Origin: Ostrinia nubilalis
Taxonomy: Eukaryota > Arthropoda > Insecta > Lepidoptera > Crambidae
Length of the DNA: 64,000 nucleotides
Assembly: GCF_963855985.1 (NCBI RefSeq)
Contig: NC_087093.1
Location: 6,703,501-6,767,500, forward strand
Direction: 5' to 3'
The notes under the pieces were generated by a model. That model was not told the origin of the DNA. It searched no databases and worked only from the letters and a program-made list of their open reading frames with translations. Position numbers and translations under genes: made by a program. Below, piece by piece: positions 34,592 through 47,104 of this stretch. Numbering within the stretch: the stretch's first letter is position 1; each line of letters opens with the position of its first letter.

Positions 34592-37500
34592 TATCTTCCC
34601 TATTTTAGTTAGGTACACAAAGTTTGTTTCTTCTTAAAGCAAAGTTATTTTTGAAGTAATCAGTTACAACATTTTCTCAGTGCCCTCATTAATCTATCTG
34701 CTATTTTAAAGGTAGTGAACAATATCGAAATCGGGTCCAGTGTCTATAAATAAATATGATACAATATAAAACTGTAGTGAAAACTAACACCTTTATAGGT
34801 CACACAAGACCTAATTATTAAAAAATCTGAAGTGCCCAGAAACTCTGGATTTATAGAGACTGGATTCTAGGACGTTACAGCGTCTCAGTGTCGCAAGGTA
34901 GATTGCTTAGAGTTTAATTAAATCTTACCCGATCTCTAGCTCCTTTCAAACAAGGTAGTTCTTTGAAACATTCCTCCGATTCTTAGCCTGAGATACAAAA
35001 TAATTAGCTAAGTTCCGCGTAACGCCAGCAGCCTAGCTTAAGCGGAAAAGTTTAGTAATAAGCGAAGTAATTGAAGTAAAGAGTTTAAAATGTTTGACCT
35101 ATACATATGTATGATGGATGATGGTTTGGACAAGTCAAAATGCGGTTAGAAGTATTCATCAAAGAGATAAGCTTTTCTTTTGAAGATTCATGCTCTTCTG
35201 TAAATAGCAAGTAGGTACTGAACAAGATTAAAATAAAGGAGTGTCAGTTTTAGAACCGAATTTGCTACGTAAGATAGTTGCCAATAAATAAATATTAATA
35301 TTATTGAAGACATTTGAGAACTGAATGCAAACGAAGTTGCAAACCAGTTACAAATACACATATAATAACATGTCAACATTGCATCAGTACGAGTATGTTG
35401 CACACTAGTTAGTGCCGTGTGTGCACTACACTTGTAATGAGTAGATATTGTCTACATCGTGAGACAATGGCGGCAAGCGGGGGCAGACCATTCACGTCAA
35501 TACAATGGATGTTTGTGTCTTATCGGGTTCCCACTATCCCATTCGCATAAAATTTTCTCATCACACTTTTTTACAGTGAAAAGAGGTCAATGCGTGAACT
35601 CGACAACTCTGTGGCGATGTTTAGTGGCGGTAACGGTTCCGCTGCTCGGAGAAGCTGGTTGAGAACTGGTTTTACTTAAGAACTTGTATCTTGGTATACG
35701 TGGAACTCAGGCACTATCTAGTCTAGATTAATCTCTTAATAGATATACCGATTCTGATATATTTATTCACGACATTAAGACAAGTATCACTAAGCTCTAA
35801 GCTATTTTATCGTCTTTAATCCATAGACAAACGTTTACCCTACGGTGCTCTACATTTTCTCCAACTGCTAAAAATATTGGTCAATAAAGTAAGGAAACCA
35901 CACTAATTGGTGTGGAGTGCGGAGGCGTTGATCCCTGCTTGTGGATTGATTAGCAGGTCAGTGCCTCGGAAGTGGATAAGTGAAGCCACACGCGCGTACG
36001 CGGATTTCTGTACTACTTTAATCGCCAGAGAAATCTAAATTAGACCATTCATTACGAAGATTCGAGTACACACGTATTATCCGATCTTTTCAAGTGTACT
36101 CGTAAATTAAACAAATACCAAACTTTACTCTATCAAAGTAAATACTGAGTACGTAAGTATTAGAAAACTTTAGGAAGTAGGCAGTCTCGTATAACTATTT
36201 ACTGCTTATTAACTCACTGAAATATTTGCTCCTAGAAAAACGAATTTCAAAAGCAATTACATCCGAACATTTATCAGATAGCCTGCATTAAAACGAATGA
36301 TACTACATAAAAATGTAGAGTTCCCGAGAGACGCACTATGTTAAACGTTTATCGTGTATAAAACTTCTACTTTTGGGAGTGGGAGTTAGGTAGACACTTT
36401 ATCTGGCAAAATTGCGTTTCAGATCACCGTGACCAAATAAAACGTTAAAGAAAAGCCTACTCACGCTTAGGACAGTTGGTAATCCGATTAGAGAAATGGG
36501 GTTTAGTAATAAGCCTTAGTTATTTTAAATAGACTTTATTAATACATCAAATCATATTGGAGACCGCTTCAATAAAATCATAATAGAGTTGAATACGATT
36601 AGGATCCTATGTTGTCAATAAATATCAGCATGTACGTAATCCTCACTCGAATTACTCCTACACGGTAGGTATAGCTTAAGTGGAGGTATAGGTTCGTGTA
36701 ATATTTGATAAATAGATGCCGAAAACGTGTGTACCTGTACCTAACGATGGTTTATGTTCTAGGTATACAAACATACTCGTATTGGTAATTAGGTCAAACT
36801 AGATAGAGATATAAAGTATTTATTTGTCTCAAAACTAGGTCTACCGAAATAATTAAGTATTGTGTAATTGGATCAGTTTACTCTGGTACAACTTGTAACA
36901 TTGGCGTACCATACAACTATAAACTTTGGTATAATACTATTGAAAACGTAACCAAAGCAATAGTTAGATTTAACAAACATACATCATTATGCCTAAAATT
37001 CCATGAGTGATTTGTTACGTTATTTTATGTGACGTTACGAAGATGGGTGTTCAAAAAGATTCTATAGCTCTAAGCAAGTCTCTCGATTTTGCAAGCATCT
37101 TGTCCTAAGCCGGTTATTGCAAAGACAAAATAAGAGTAATAACAACTAACATATTTTCTTGATACAACAGTCCATTTTTAGAGGAATGCAGACATTATTT
37201 ACTTATTACTATTAATGAAAAAAACTAATGGGTTACCGATCAAAGTTTAGCGGAACTTTCGGTTCAACCCTTGTGTTGATGACCCTTTATGGCGTGGAAT
37301 TCCAAAGAGGTATTTTGTATGTACACTTACCTTAAACTAACGATGTAAAGTTCAATATCATACATTCAGTAGTAGGTAGATGTGCTGTCCATTGTACTCG
37401 TACATGCTGCCCACTCATGTTTGAGGTTAGCAATTTCTATTTGGTATATATCAGCATTGAATGTTCGAATCAATTTCAGGACTACTTTTATATCTTATAG

Positions 37501-39128
37501 AACATCTGTCTGATCCTTTATTATCTCCGTTTGAAGAAAATTGGTTTCTTTATATTTATTCGTTTAGTTACTGTTATTGTACCTATACATACATATATCA
37601 GTGCTTACTGCTAAGTATGGGAACGTATGTACCTAATATACATATTAAATAAAGTCCTACCTAAGTACGGTTTCTCATTTCTCATAGTTAGTAATCTTGA
37701 GGCGTATTGTTGCCGCGGTGAAACAACACGGACTCATAATCTCAACACTCACTGGGGATTCAACAGATTATAACAATATTTACGGGGTTATAAGGACACG
37801 GATAAGGTTTTACTTTATATTTAGGTTTGTTGGTACTTAATCTTAATACAATTGATACAAAGTCGAAAATCCGACACTCACAAATCGTATTAGAAGTGAT
37901 TATATCATGTTCTCTTACGTCATGAGTAAATGTTTTTTAGTGTTCTCGTGTCGTATGTCAGCGTGGGTAAAGTTTCAGTTACTAATTGATTAGGTTACTT
38001 GAAATTACCTTAAACAATGATTTCAATTTCCCAGAGTCCAATTAAACAGGATCGTTGTTTTCCATAATATATTAAACACAGGCGGAGTTTAAAATTTTCA
38101 ATTGTTCTCCGAGAAGTTAGGAAGTAGTCCTGAAAGGGTTTGAGTTTCTTCAATAAAAGCGATAAATGGCCAATTATCCGCATCTGTTGGCTCCTTTGTT
38201 AACACGAGGATCGCCATCTTCTCGGAACATGGTGAGCAGCAAATCGGCCACTCTTGTAGTTCACTCGTGCTCCCATTGTCCCCTCGTTGTATGAACTCGG
38301 GCCTGAATGAACTGAGGTACGAGTACAATAGCAGATTGGCAGCTCGCTTATATAATTTTAGTTGAGGCAGCCTTGTAAGGTGAAATCAAAAATAAACACA
38401 GCTATTGTGGCCACTGAAGAAGTTTAGGGGTGAACGTATTTATGATCATTTCCTTTAGTAATCTACGGAACATTTTAATATATTCGATAACGTGAAGTGT
38501 TTCTATTTATATTTTATATCCACCCTCATTGGATTTTAAGCGGAACTATGAGAAATTCAATCAATCAGAACGGCATTTCGACGATTGTTCATTGACTTTA
38601 AGTTTCCTGAGGATCTGGGGACCTTAAATTCTTGGTAAATCAATTCATCCATATAAGAGGACCATGTATATCCTTACATTCCTTTAGGTTGATACTACAC
38701 AATGTGAAATAAGTAATTGTCTTAGTCGTCGGCTGTGCATGCAAATGTAGCATCATAGCGATAATTTCGGTATGACGCTACGCTATAATAAAGAACTATT
38801 TAATAAATCTGAAATACCGGGAACGAATAAATTACCTAAAGGGTGGATTAATCGTTTTGTTAGTGTGAAATGAAGCAGAAAACGATTTAATGACTACTAT
38901 CAGTCTTTTACACACCGCTGGTACCTACTAGTCGAGTAACGTGTAACGTGCAGCTTGCAGTAAATGAACTATTAAATCATAAAATGATTAAATAACACAC
39001 TTTATTCAACAGTGAAAATTTTAGTGTAAACGAGTTCTTTTTTTAAATCTATTTTTATTAACATTTGATACTTAGGTATTAATTTGTATGTTTGCCGATA
39101 CATCAAACTTGTTTTGCTTTTATTTTAC
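34592..39128. other. Non-coding (putative intron)
   Basis: No bounded element or supported exon. A minus-strand frame at 38098-38328 (76 codons, ...CCSPCSEKMAILVLTKEP...) has protein-like composition but no recognisable domain or splice support. Confidence 0.45.
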
Positions 39129-39653
39129 ACTAGCGGCGGCCCGCGACTTCGTACGCGTGGATCTCGTTTCATCTATCTTACGCGGTTCAGATTTTTTCAT
39201 ACAAATGTTTTTTCCCGCTAACTCCCGTTCCCGTGGGAATTTTGCAATATCCTGTTGTAACTAAGCTTTAAGTTTACTAAGGTACCTGCATGCCAAATTT
39301 CAAGCGTCTAACTTAAGCGGTTTAGATTTTTCATACAAAAGGATTTTCCCGCTAATTCCCGTTCCCGTGGGAATTCCTAAGTATCCTATAACCTGCCCAG
39401 TGTGCCTACCATGAGTTTACGTTAGGTGAGCTCGCTAGCGAATACGTCAAAAAATTCTATGAAGATTTTATTTCTTGAAAGTAGCCGCTAGGGGCGCTGC
39501 ACAATATGTCATACATTTAAATGTAATTTTTTTACGCAGTCGCTAGCGAGCACACCTAACGTAAACTCATGGTAGGCACACAGGAGTATGAAAAATAATG
39601 GTACCAAGTTTCGTTAAAATCCGTCGAGTAGTTTTTGTTTCTATAAGGAACAT

Positions 39654-39698
<45 letters not shown>

Positions 39699-39818
39699 AA
39701 TTTTACTGATTGCATTTTTGGCATCAGTATCGATCACTAATCACCCCCTGATAGTTATTTTGGAAATATATTTCATGTACAGAATTGACCTCTCTACAGA
39801 TTTATTATAAGTATAGAT
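39129..39818 (+). repeat. GCCCGCGACTTCG-type repeat, copy 2, interrupted by a MITE
   Basis: Same head (actagcggcggcccgcgact) and tail (acagatttattataagtata) as copy 1 at 7521-8275, in the same orientation. It has one 135-bp unit instead of three and a longer (ACAG)n run (about 39654-39694). The 180-bp MITE plus a 3-bp duplication splits it at 39398-39583. Without the MITE it is about 507 bp. Confidence 0.82.
39401..39580. mobile_element. 180-bp MITE, copy 2, in a target with a known empty relative
   Basis: Same ends as copy 1 (TGTGCCTACC...GGTAGGCACA), flanked by CAG at 39398-39400 and 39581-39583. The host repeat reads cctgcccag-[element]-caggagtatg here and cctgcccaggagtatg in its uninterrupted relative. 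That proves the element's exact limits and the 3-bp CAG duplication. Near-identity with copy 1 indicates recent movement. Confidence 0.92.
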
Positions 39819-42800
39819 TTTGTAAATATACAACTAAAATACTCGTAAAAGTTGAATCTGTCCATTTCATTTTTTCGCGGAGAGTACCACTTTCAATCAC
39901 CAAATGGAAATAAAAAGCAGATTGTATTGGTTTGACAAGCTTCCGTCAGATCGCTTGTAGGAGAAAGTTGTACGAGATGACTCGTTTTCAAGTGTAGCAA
40001 TAGTTATTAGCGATATCAAGTTTTATTACATAAAGCGTGCTCACCTGTGATGCTAGCTGCAGTGCACGGCCATACGAATTCATTGTTGTTATTTTTCAAC
40101 TCAACCTTACTTTGTTAGACGATTACGCTGCATTCACATACTCATATTAGTTGATAATAAAAATCGAACTTTAATGTACAATAATTTATAGCATCCATTG
40201 TCCTTATTTTGTGATCTAAAAACGAGAAGCAATTACGTAAGAAGGTACTACTAAAAGTCTGTCTTTATGAAATGACCGGGGAATGATCTGGGCGCTACAA
40301 ACCAAACTTTTAACGAGGTCTGTCATTGATGTCAAAATATTGGTGTACGAGCTCGTTGTATACGTGCTGCCTACGGGTAGCTTTCAGAATCTCAATGCGG
40401 GCACACTGCTTGTTTCGCAAACATGTCCCGTGATTGATTGGCGTGGTGCTTTCAATAATCATTAAACTTCTGTCCGTTAGTTCCCTTTGTGGATCTGTTC
40501 CTAAGCTAACGTATTCCACGAAACTCCTAGCTTTGAGCCTGAGTTGTGCGCTGTTAGTATGCGATAGCTGTACACGAGCTGTTAGTTAAAGACGAACAGT
40601 AACTGTATCCTGTATATTTTAAACACTCGCTTATAAATTGGCTCTTATTACACCGGTTTTAGGTCGATAATGCACTTAATTGTAAACATACGCATGCGTT
40701 TTAATTATCATTACCGAGTTGTGAGTGCATTTAAATTATCTTTAAAAATATTCAGCAAAACGTTTTTGAGTTTAAAGATATTAAAATTTTAAGTTTAATA
40801 TACATACAGCATCGGTTTTCAACAGAAAGTTTATCAAACTTCTCTGGTTGCGCCACAGGCTATTTCACATCGTGAAGTGATAACCTTTTAGTTAATGTGA
40901 TAAGTTGTCCCAAATAAATTAACAAGGTACAAAGCTTATCACGAGCTTGCGTTATGCTTACAAGTTAGAGCTAGGTAGGATTTAATTCATGTAAGTAGTT
41001 TCAGAAGCGCTGATGTTTTATGCAGATAACTGTTCTTAGTACACTGGCCTAAAGTTCAAACTTTTCGCCGTTGCTGGTTAATTACACCAATATCGTGAAT
41101 TAATTATGTTAAAGTCATCATTAGACGGTTCATTTTCTGAAATTTTCACACTTAATTTATTATTTTAAAATAACTTACTAACGGCTTTCTAAACTCGTTC
41201 TAGAGAATATACTTGTAGTTATTTAATCCTGATTGCTTTTTGCTTTGTATATGTTTACTGTAACTTTCTATTTTTGGAAATAAATAGACTAAGTCTATTA
41301 ATTTCCAAAAACATACATAACATACTTACAGTACCTATACACGTCATCCGACCGTTACAAACTTTGGCGAATACTTATCATCCCATCATCTCGCTGGCGA
41401 GCGCCCTACGCTGCACTTGGCGTGGTCTTATTCCACTCTCTGACCCCATTTGTTATCGGCTCTACAAAATGGTAAATGTGACTATTCCACGCTCGGTATA
41501 ACCGTGTTCAAAGGTGGACTTAGCAATGGTATGTGGTATTTTCGAAGAACATTGCCTTGAGGTCTTTTGAAAATAGCACCCCTCTTATGTAGGTAAAAGT
41601 CTGAGTATGCAATGCAAGTAAAGGAGAGAAAAAAAGTCTAAAATGATAGTTACGATTAGTTAGTGACCTAAATTAAACTACCTAGAAGACCTATGAAAGA
41701 TAGATGAAGATTTTCGAATTTGAAACTTATTTCGCCTATTATGTAACTAATTATTACGTATTGATTTTGTTATTAAAAGGCTGCAGATTCTATTCTGGAG
41801 AGCGATTACAGACTTCTAAATAATTTAAACGCCGTTCATGTAGGTAAAGCAATTAAGTATTCCATTCTGCGGGCCTAAATATATCGTGAATCGGGAACTA
41901 AGTTACGTTATTTTGTTATTAAATAATTAATAACTCTTACGTTAGTTGTAGTACCAAACTAATATCATTTAAAATATGTAGGTACACACTTTGAACTAAA
42001 TCGGTCGAAGTTGTAACTTTGTTAGGTACTACCTACTTACTTTTAAACTATGTTGGTCCACGTCTCCTCTTTTTGGACAAATCTAAACCCATTTTTTCGT
42101 CTATCACAAAATACGTCATGTACTTATTTATTAAGAAGATCGAGTCAGGTTCAGGTCAGATGCCTATAGTAGCTTATAAACTCTTGCCGTGGGTTGTTTC
42201 AATCCAGTCGACAGAAGGATAAAAGATAACTTCAATTATAATACAGCGTCCTACTTACATAATTCATAATTTCACGGTCTTATGCTCGAAATCATAAACC
42301 TCGCAGTTCAATCATTAAAAAGTTATTGGATGACTCTTGTTCCGTATCTTGCTTAGGCAGGCACTTTAATTCATTTCGTTGGAATTTGGTATAAAAGGAA
42401 TAATTTTCAGTTACGTGCTTATTTCTATTTAGCGACTACCTTTTTGCAAATCTTATTCTAAAAATTGCATCCGGTGCCTGGATATTCTATGTCAGGGCCC
42501 TGGAGATAAGAGGCACGAGAAACATCCACTATAGGTTATTTTCTGCTTGGTGAAATACCTAACCGTGAAACCATAAAATGTGTTTGCTCCGAACAATTTT
42601 GATATCTTCGGCACACAGTGTTCTATTGCAACAATTCAAAGAAACGTAAGGAATACAAAACCTAGTACGGTATTTCCTCCATCAATATGCGATACGTGTT
42701 CACTGAATTGTAACTGGGAGCGTTGTTAGTGCTTCCAGGCTGTCGGAGCGCGGCGAAGAGAGCGCCGTCAAAAATAATGCAGCCGGAATACCACAGCAAG

Positions 42801-43284
42801 CGTTCACAGGCACGTATCAACATGAGCCGAATTCAAATAGCAGGATCCATCTCCAAAGTTAATTTGCTCACTCGTCACGGCGGACGCACCATAAATCTAC
42901 CCAGATATACGTACAGGTTTATTCGGTACGGTCTACGGTGACCACATAGCATAATCAATCTGAGAAATCTTAGATGGTCACTAACTGTAACTTAAATACT
43001 TATCTCAGCCTATTTTCATAATGAAATCTCTTAACTAAATTGCTGAAAAGGCGATGTGTACTACTGACCTTTCACTTTTACAGACCGTAAAAAGTTAGAG
43101 AACAGATCGATAGATGCTGTCTATCAAGACTCGTAATGGATTGTTAAAATAATTATTATTTTACTAATCTTCTTTAAAGCTCTCTACATTTATTCCTTAT
43201 TAGTATATTAAATAGAACATTAATTAAGTACACTTTATTAAATGGACGAATAAATTATGTGGATTAAATTCTTAGTAAGTACCT
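39819..43284. other. Non-coding (putative intron)
   Basis: No supported exon. A GC-richer patch at about 42720-42940 follows a passable acceptor (ttgttagtgcttccag) and gives a 72-codon basic peptide, but no good donor follows. Confidence 0.45.
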
Positions 43285-44946
43285 GGGCCATTCTTATTCT
43301 TACGCATTTTTGTGTGAGATGTAAGAATAGCATATGTTTTTAAAGAAAATCAGTGCACTGTATATTAATTTACTTAGTAAAATACCTCTATTAACTAGGC
43401 CCAATATAATTTTTATCATAAAACTATTAGAAGAATATTAAAAAAAGGTTACAAGTCCAAAATGTCACGGACCGTGTAGTGTGAGATTCCCGGATTTGGA
43501 CATACAATATTTTTTTCTGAAGAGATGTTATGTTATTTTGATAAATATTACAGTAATTATGCAAGATTAATACATGTTATATAAGACTGTTAAAATTTAT
43601 ATCAATAATAATTACCATTTTTGATTTTGAACACCAAACATTGTGTGAGCAGTTTTTGTGTCACAACCACGTGCGCCACTTTAAATATGCGTAACTCGGT
43701 AAAAAACTATCTTTGATATTGACATCCCTTGCTAAGTTTTTTTAGAACAGTAACATTGTCATCTTATTAGATTTGCAAATGGCTGAACGTAGTGAGTGAG
43801 CCGCAAAAAATTATTTCCTATTTATTTGAAAAAAGGGACAACCATAACACGTCCATCCCGTGTACAGTTTTTAAAGGTAGGTATCAATGTCACGCTATTG
43901 TATAAAACATAATTATGTACCTCATGCAGTATAGTTTCAGATAATTGCACAAGATCTGCTAATTCACAGATAGTTTTTTGGATATATCGGACACGTTCCA
44001 AATTGTCACGGCCATGGTATTAAAAATGTGTCACTACCGCAAACTATTTAAGTACATGGTCGTGACATTACAACGCGTGGTTGTGACATTCTATTTTTAT
44101 TATTTTAATAGTTTTTGTTGTTCTGCTAAATTGTTTTGTGTATTGTGCAATTTTTAGGAGTAGCCTTTTAGTAAGTATACTTATTTTTCGCTAGTATGAT
44201 TTTCTAGATGCCACGAAGGAAAAATTATTGCACTTTCTCATTTCTGCAGTAATATCAAATTTTACTGAGACAGCTCCCGGTAAAGGCCCTGCAGAGGTGA
44301 TCGGAGTTGTTTTAAAAGGAATTGCTATTAACCATATTTTTAGTGGTACGGTGACTATGAAACATGTTTAAGTTGTCAAAACCAACTGTTATGTGAATCC
44401 TACAGAAATCTCATTTGATACTCAATTAGGTACCTACTGTGTTTAAGATTTACTAATTTGTTAAGCATATTATCATATCGAAACCATGTAGGTAGCATAC
44501 CGGAAGCATGATCAGATAGTTCCAATAATAAAAAGTCTATTTTTTTATTATCTAGTAGATATATTAACTACCTGACGGTATTTTTGATCTCAATTTTAAT
44601 TAAATTTTTGGATGTTCAGAAAAAAGTACATATTACCAAATAACACCTTTGTTGATGAAACGAATTTAGTGTATTTTATTGTTAATCAATTTAAACTATT
44701 AAGATATAAATTTAACAACATAAATATTATTATTTACAGTAAAAATGTAAAACTGTCACATCCGTGTCATGCAGTGTCACAGCCGTGTTTACGTAGGCTA
44801 TTTTGTTTTCTTTCCGAGGGCTTTAAGGTTGTCCATATACATCAAAAGTATGCTTTTGGTTTATACTTTCGATACACATCGCAAAAAGTTAAAAAAAAAA
44901 ATCTTTAATTTAAAAAAAAAAATTGGCACAAATTTAAGAATGGCCC
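43285..44946. mobile_element. 1.66-kb DNA transposon with GGGCCATTCTTA ends, ACCT duplication and internal motif array
   Basis: A perfect 12-bp inverted repeat, GGGCCATTCTTA at 43285-43296 and TAAGAATGGCCC at 44935-44946, is flanked by ACCT on both sides (43281-43284 and 44947-44950). The interior holds at least seven copies, in both orientations, of a motif resembling TGTCACRRCCRYGTG. They are at 43463, 43659, 44004, 44055 (reverse), 44074 (reverse), 44754 and 44775, with a weaker one at 44028. The 98-codon frame at 44612-44908 has no recognisable transposase domain. Ends and 4-bp target resemble the element at 56011-57099. Superfamily is uncertain; Sola2-like is one possibility from terminus and target size. 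Confidence 0.75.
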
Positions 44947-44950
44947 ACCT

Positions 44951-46276
44951 ACATAATTAATACGGGTATGTGGCACGCAAAGAACAAGATAATACTGTTG
45001 TACGGAAAAAACAGCGTATGTTCTCCGTTTCGTTAGGAGCCATCAATCACCCGGACCCCGTACCTACTTCCTCCTAGCAGTACCATTTCTAATTTACTTG
45101 TGTATGTCTTATATGCGAGCTGACTGTACTTACCTATTTCAATAACATCGTTACTGTGAAATATTCGAGTCAAAATTCGCAAGTAGAGTCATTTCTGAGA
45201 GAAATAAATATTATTAAGCCTTAAGTAACGTAATGGCGGGCAGTGAAAGACCCAACTAAAAGCTTAAGTACGAACGCTTATTTTTAATGTTCGCGTAGTT
45301 TGTAGGAGATAAATGAGGTCATGAAAATAATTATTTCAGTAATGAAATTGGTATCTATGTTGTAAATTATGACATTTGCTTTTAGTGAATTTCTACGAAA
45401 AAACAAATGCCGTTTCAGACAAATAGCTGAATTCATGCCAAAAGGCAAGTTGGGTATTGGCGGAGCTTCCGGATTGAACTCTTGTGTTCGAACAAATAGC
45501 ATGGCAGCTTTCATATTGGCAATATCCTAATGCATAGTGGGCAAAATTTCCGCATTTCAAATGCATTTCAGATATTCATTTGTTGTTGCGCAATCAATCA
45601 TTCTCTATTTTAAACGCTCTATGGTAAGTTCACATCTTGAATTCTTCAAAAACGTGTGTTTGAAGGCACTATCCAAAAACTTTTGAATTCAGGCAAAACA
45701 TTTTCCTCAATCTAGGTTAGTTTACCGTACTTACCTTATAAACTACCGATTATTTACCAGGCTGGCACCCAGAAATACTTAATTCCGCTCGTTAATTTGC
45801 GCCCTAGCCAAGCTAAGATTTTAGGAAAAGCAGTAAATGGAAAATTCTGTGAAATTACATTTTACAGAACGAATTTTTAAAATTACTTGTAGTTCCATGG
45901 TCTGGAAGAACTATGTCAGGATTTATCTTGACACGTTTTTCATTATAATAGCTATTTTTATAACGTGGTGTGTATTTAACATCAAGCTCTGGAATCAAAT
46001 TAAGATTACACTATATTTTTATCCACTAAGTTTTACTCAAGGATCACAAAAAATCTGAAGAATTTCAAGACCATATCGGTAAGACGTGATAAAAAATAAT
46101 TACCGTTTTTTGTTTCATTAACCCCAAAGCAGGGACTAAAGCTCGAGTTGGTTTAAAATAAACATAAACGGTATCTCTGGAGATAAGTGAAACAGCCAAA
46201 ATCACTTAACACGTTTAAAACTGTACGAGTCAAGGGGGTGACATAAAAATGAGAATTCATGGTAATGCGCGATCAG
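44951..46276. other. Non-coding
   Basis: AT-rich. No element limits or exon evidence. Confidence 0.45.
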
Positions 46277-46284
46277 GCTCCGCT

Positions 46285-47096
46285 CATGAAGCTACAGATA
46301 AAAATGGAGGCCACACTCCGAATACCTACTTGAAGCACAAACTAAGTATCACTATCTCGCTCTCTGTGGGCAGACTCGCTCTTTCTAAATAAACAAAAAA
46401 TATAAAATTGCTCAAATTCAATGAAACCAATGTAAAATCTTTATTTCTAGACATAGATATCATTAAAAATGATAAGTGTAATTAGTGGTAAAACGTTTTA
46501 GGAAGAAATTACTGTAAAAAATGTGAAAAATGTTTACAATGATCCAATGTCGGAAATCACGAAATAAACACTTACGCGTGGAATCTTATGTCACTTCCAG
46601 GACACCACGTACTACCGCAACCACGCACTACAAAATTTTGCACCAATTCTTGTGATAAAACAATGATTATTTCCTGTAAACAATCTCAAACGAAATTAAC
46701 TGCTTAATAAACAAAATAGTAAACAACCGCCATGATGGGCCGGATTGGGCCGATGTTGCCACATGGTACCGATTACCCAGGAATTGGGATTGTAATTCCC
46801 TGATTCGCCAACACATTAAGCCTAAATGGCCGACAATTTTGTGATTTTTTATTTAACTAGGTAATCTTAGTTTCAAATATTAATTATTTATTTGTTTAAC
46901 TTCTGATTTGGTTAGTGAATTGGCTATTTCGAAGAATTTACAAGGAGATTTAAATCAGAAGATAGCAATACTACAGTTCACACTAAAAAGAGAGGTAGGG
47001 CCGCAGAGAGCGAGATAGATATAAGTAGGTATTTGACTCAAGTTTTTGTTCCAACTTTGCCCTCCATTTTTATCTTTAGCTTCATGGCTCCGCTGC
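46285..47096. mobile_element. 812-bp element with long inverted repeats and 8-bp duplication
   Basis: The ends CATGAAGCTA and TAGCTTCATG extend into about 100-bp imperfect inverted repeats that share AGATAAAAATGGAGG, AATACCTACTT and ATCTCGCTCTCTG. GCTCCGCT is duplicated at 46277-46284 and 47097-47104. An 8-bp duplication suits hAT- or P-type elements, but CATGAAG is not a typical hAT start. The 3' flank is itself rich in GCTCCG-like words, so the duplication could be partly fortuitous. No transposase frame is present. Confidence 0.7.
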
Positions 47097-47104
47097 GGAC
47101 CAAC

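Noticed and set aside
38098..38328. Minus-strand frame with Cys-rich segment CCSPCSEK
   Set aside because: Too short, with no flanking splice sites or homologous motif that I could support.
39654..39694. Regular ACAG repeat considered as a CRISPR-like array
   Set aside because: It is a simple tetranucleotide microsatellite inside a dispersed repeat in a eukaryotic genome.
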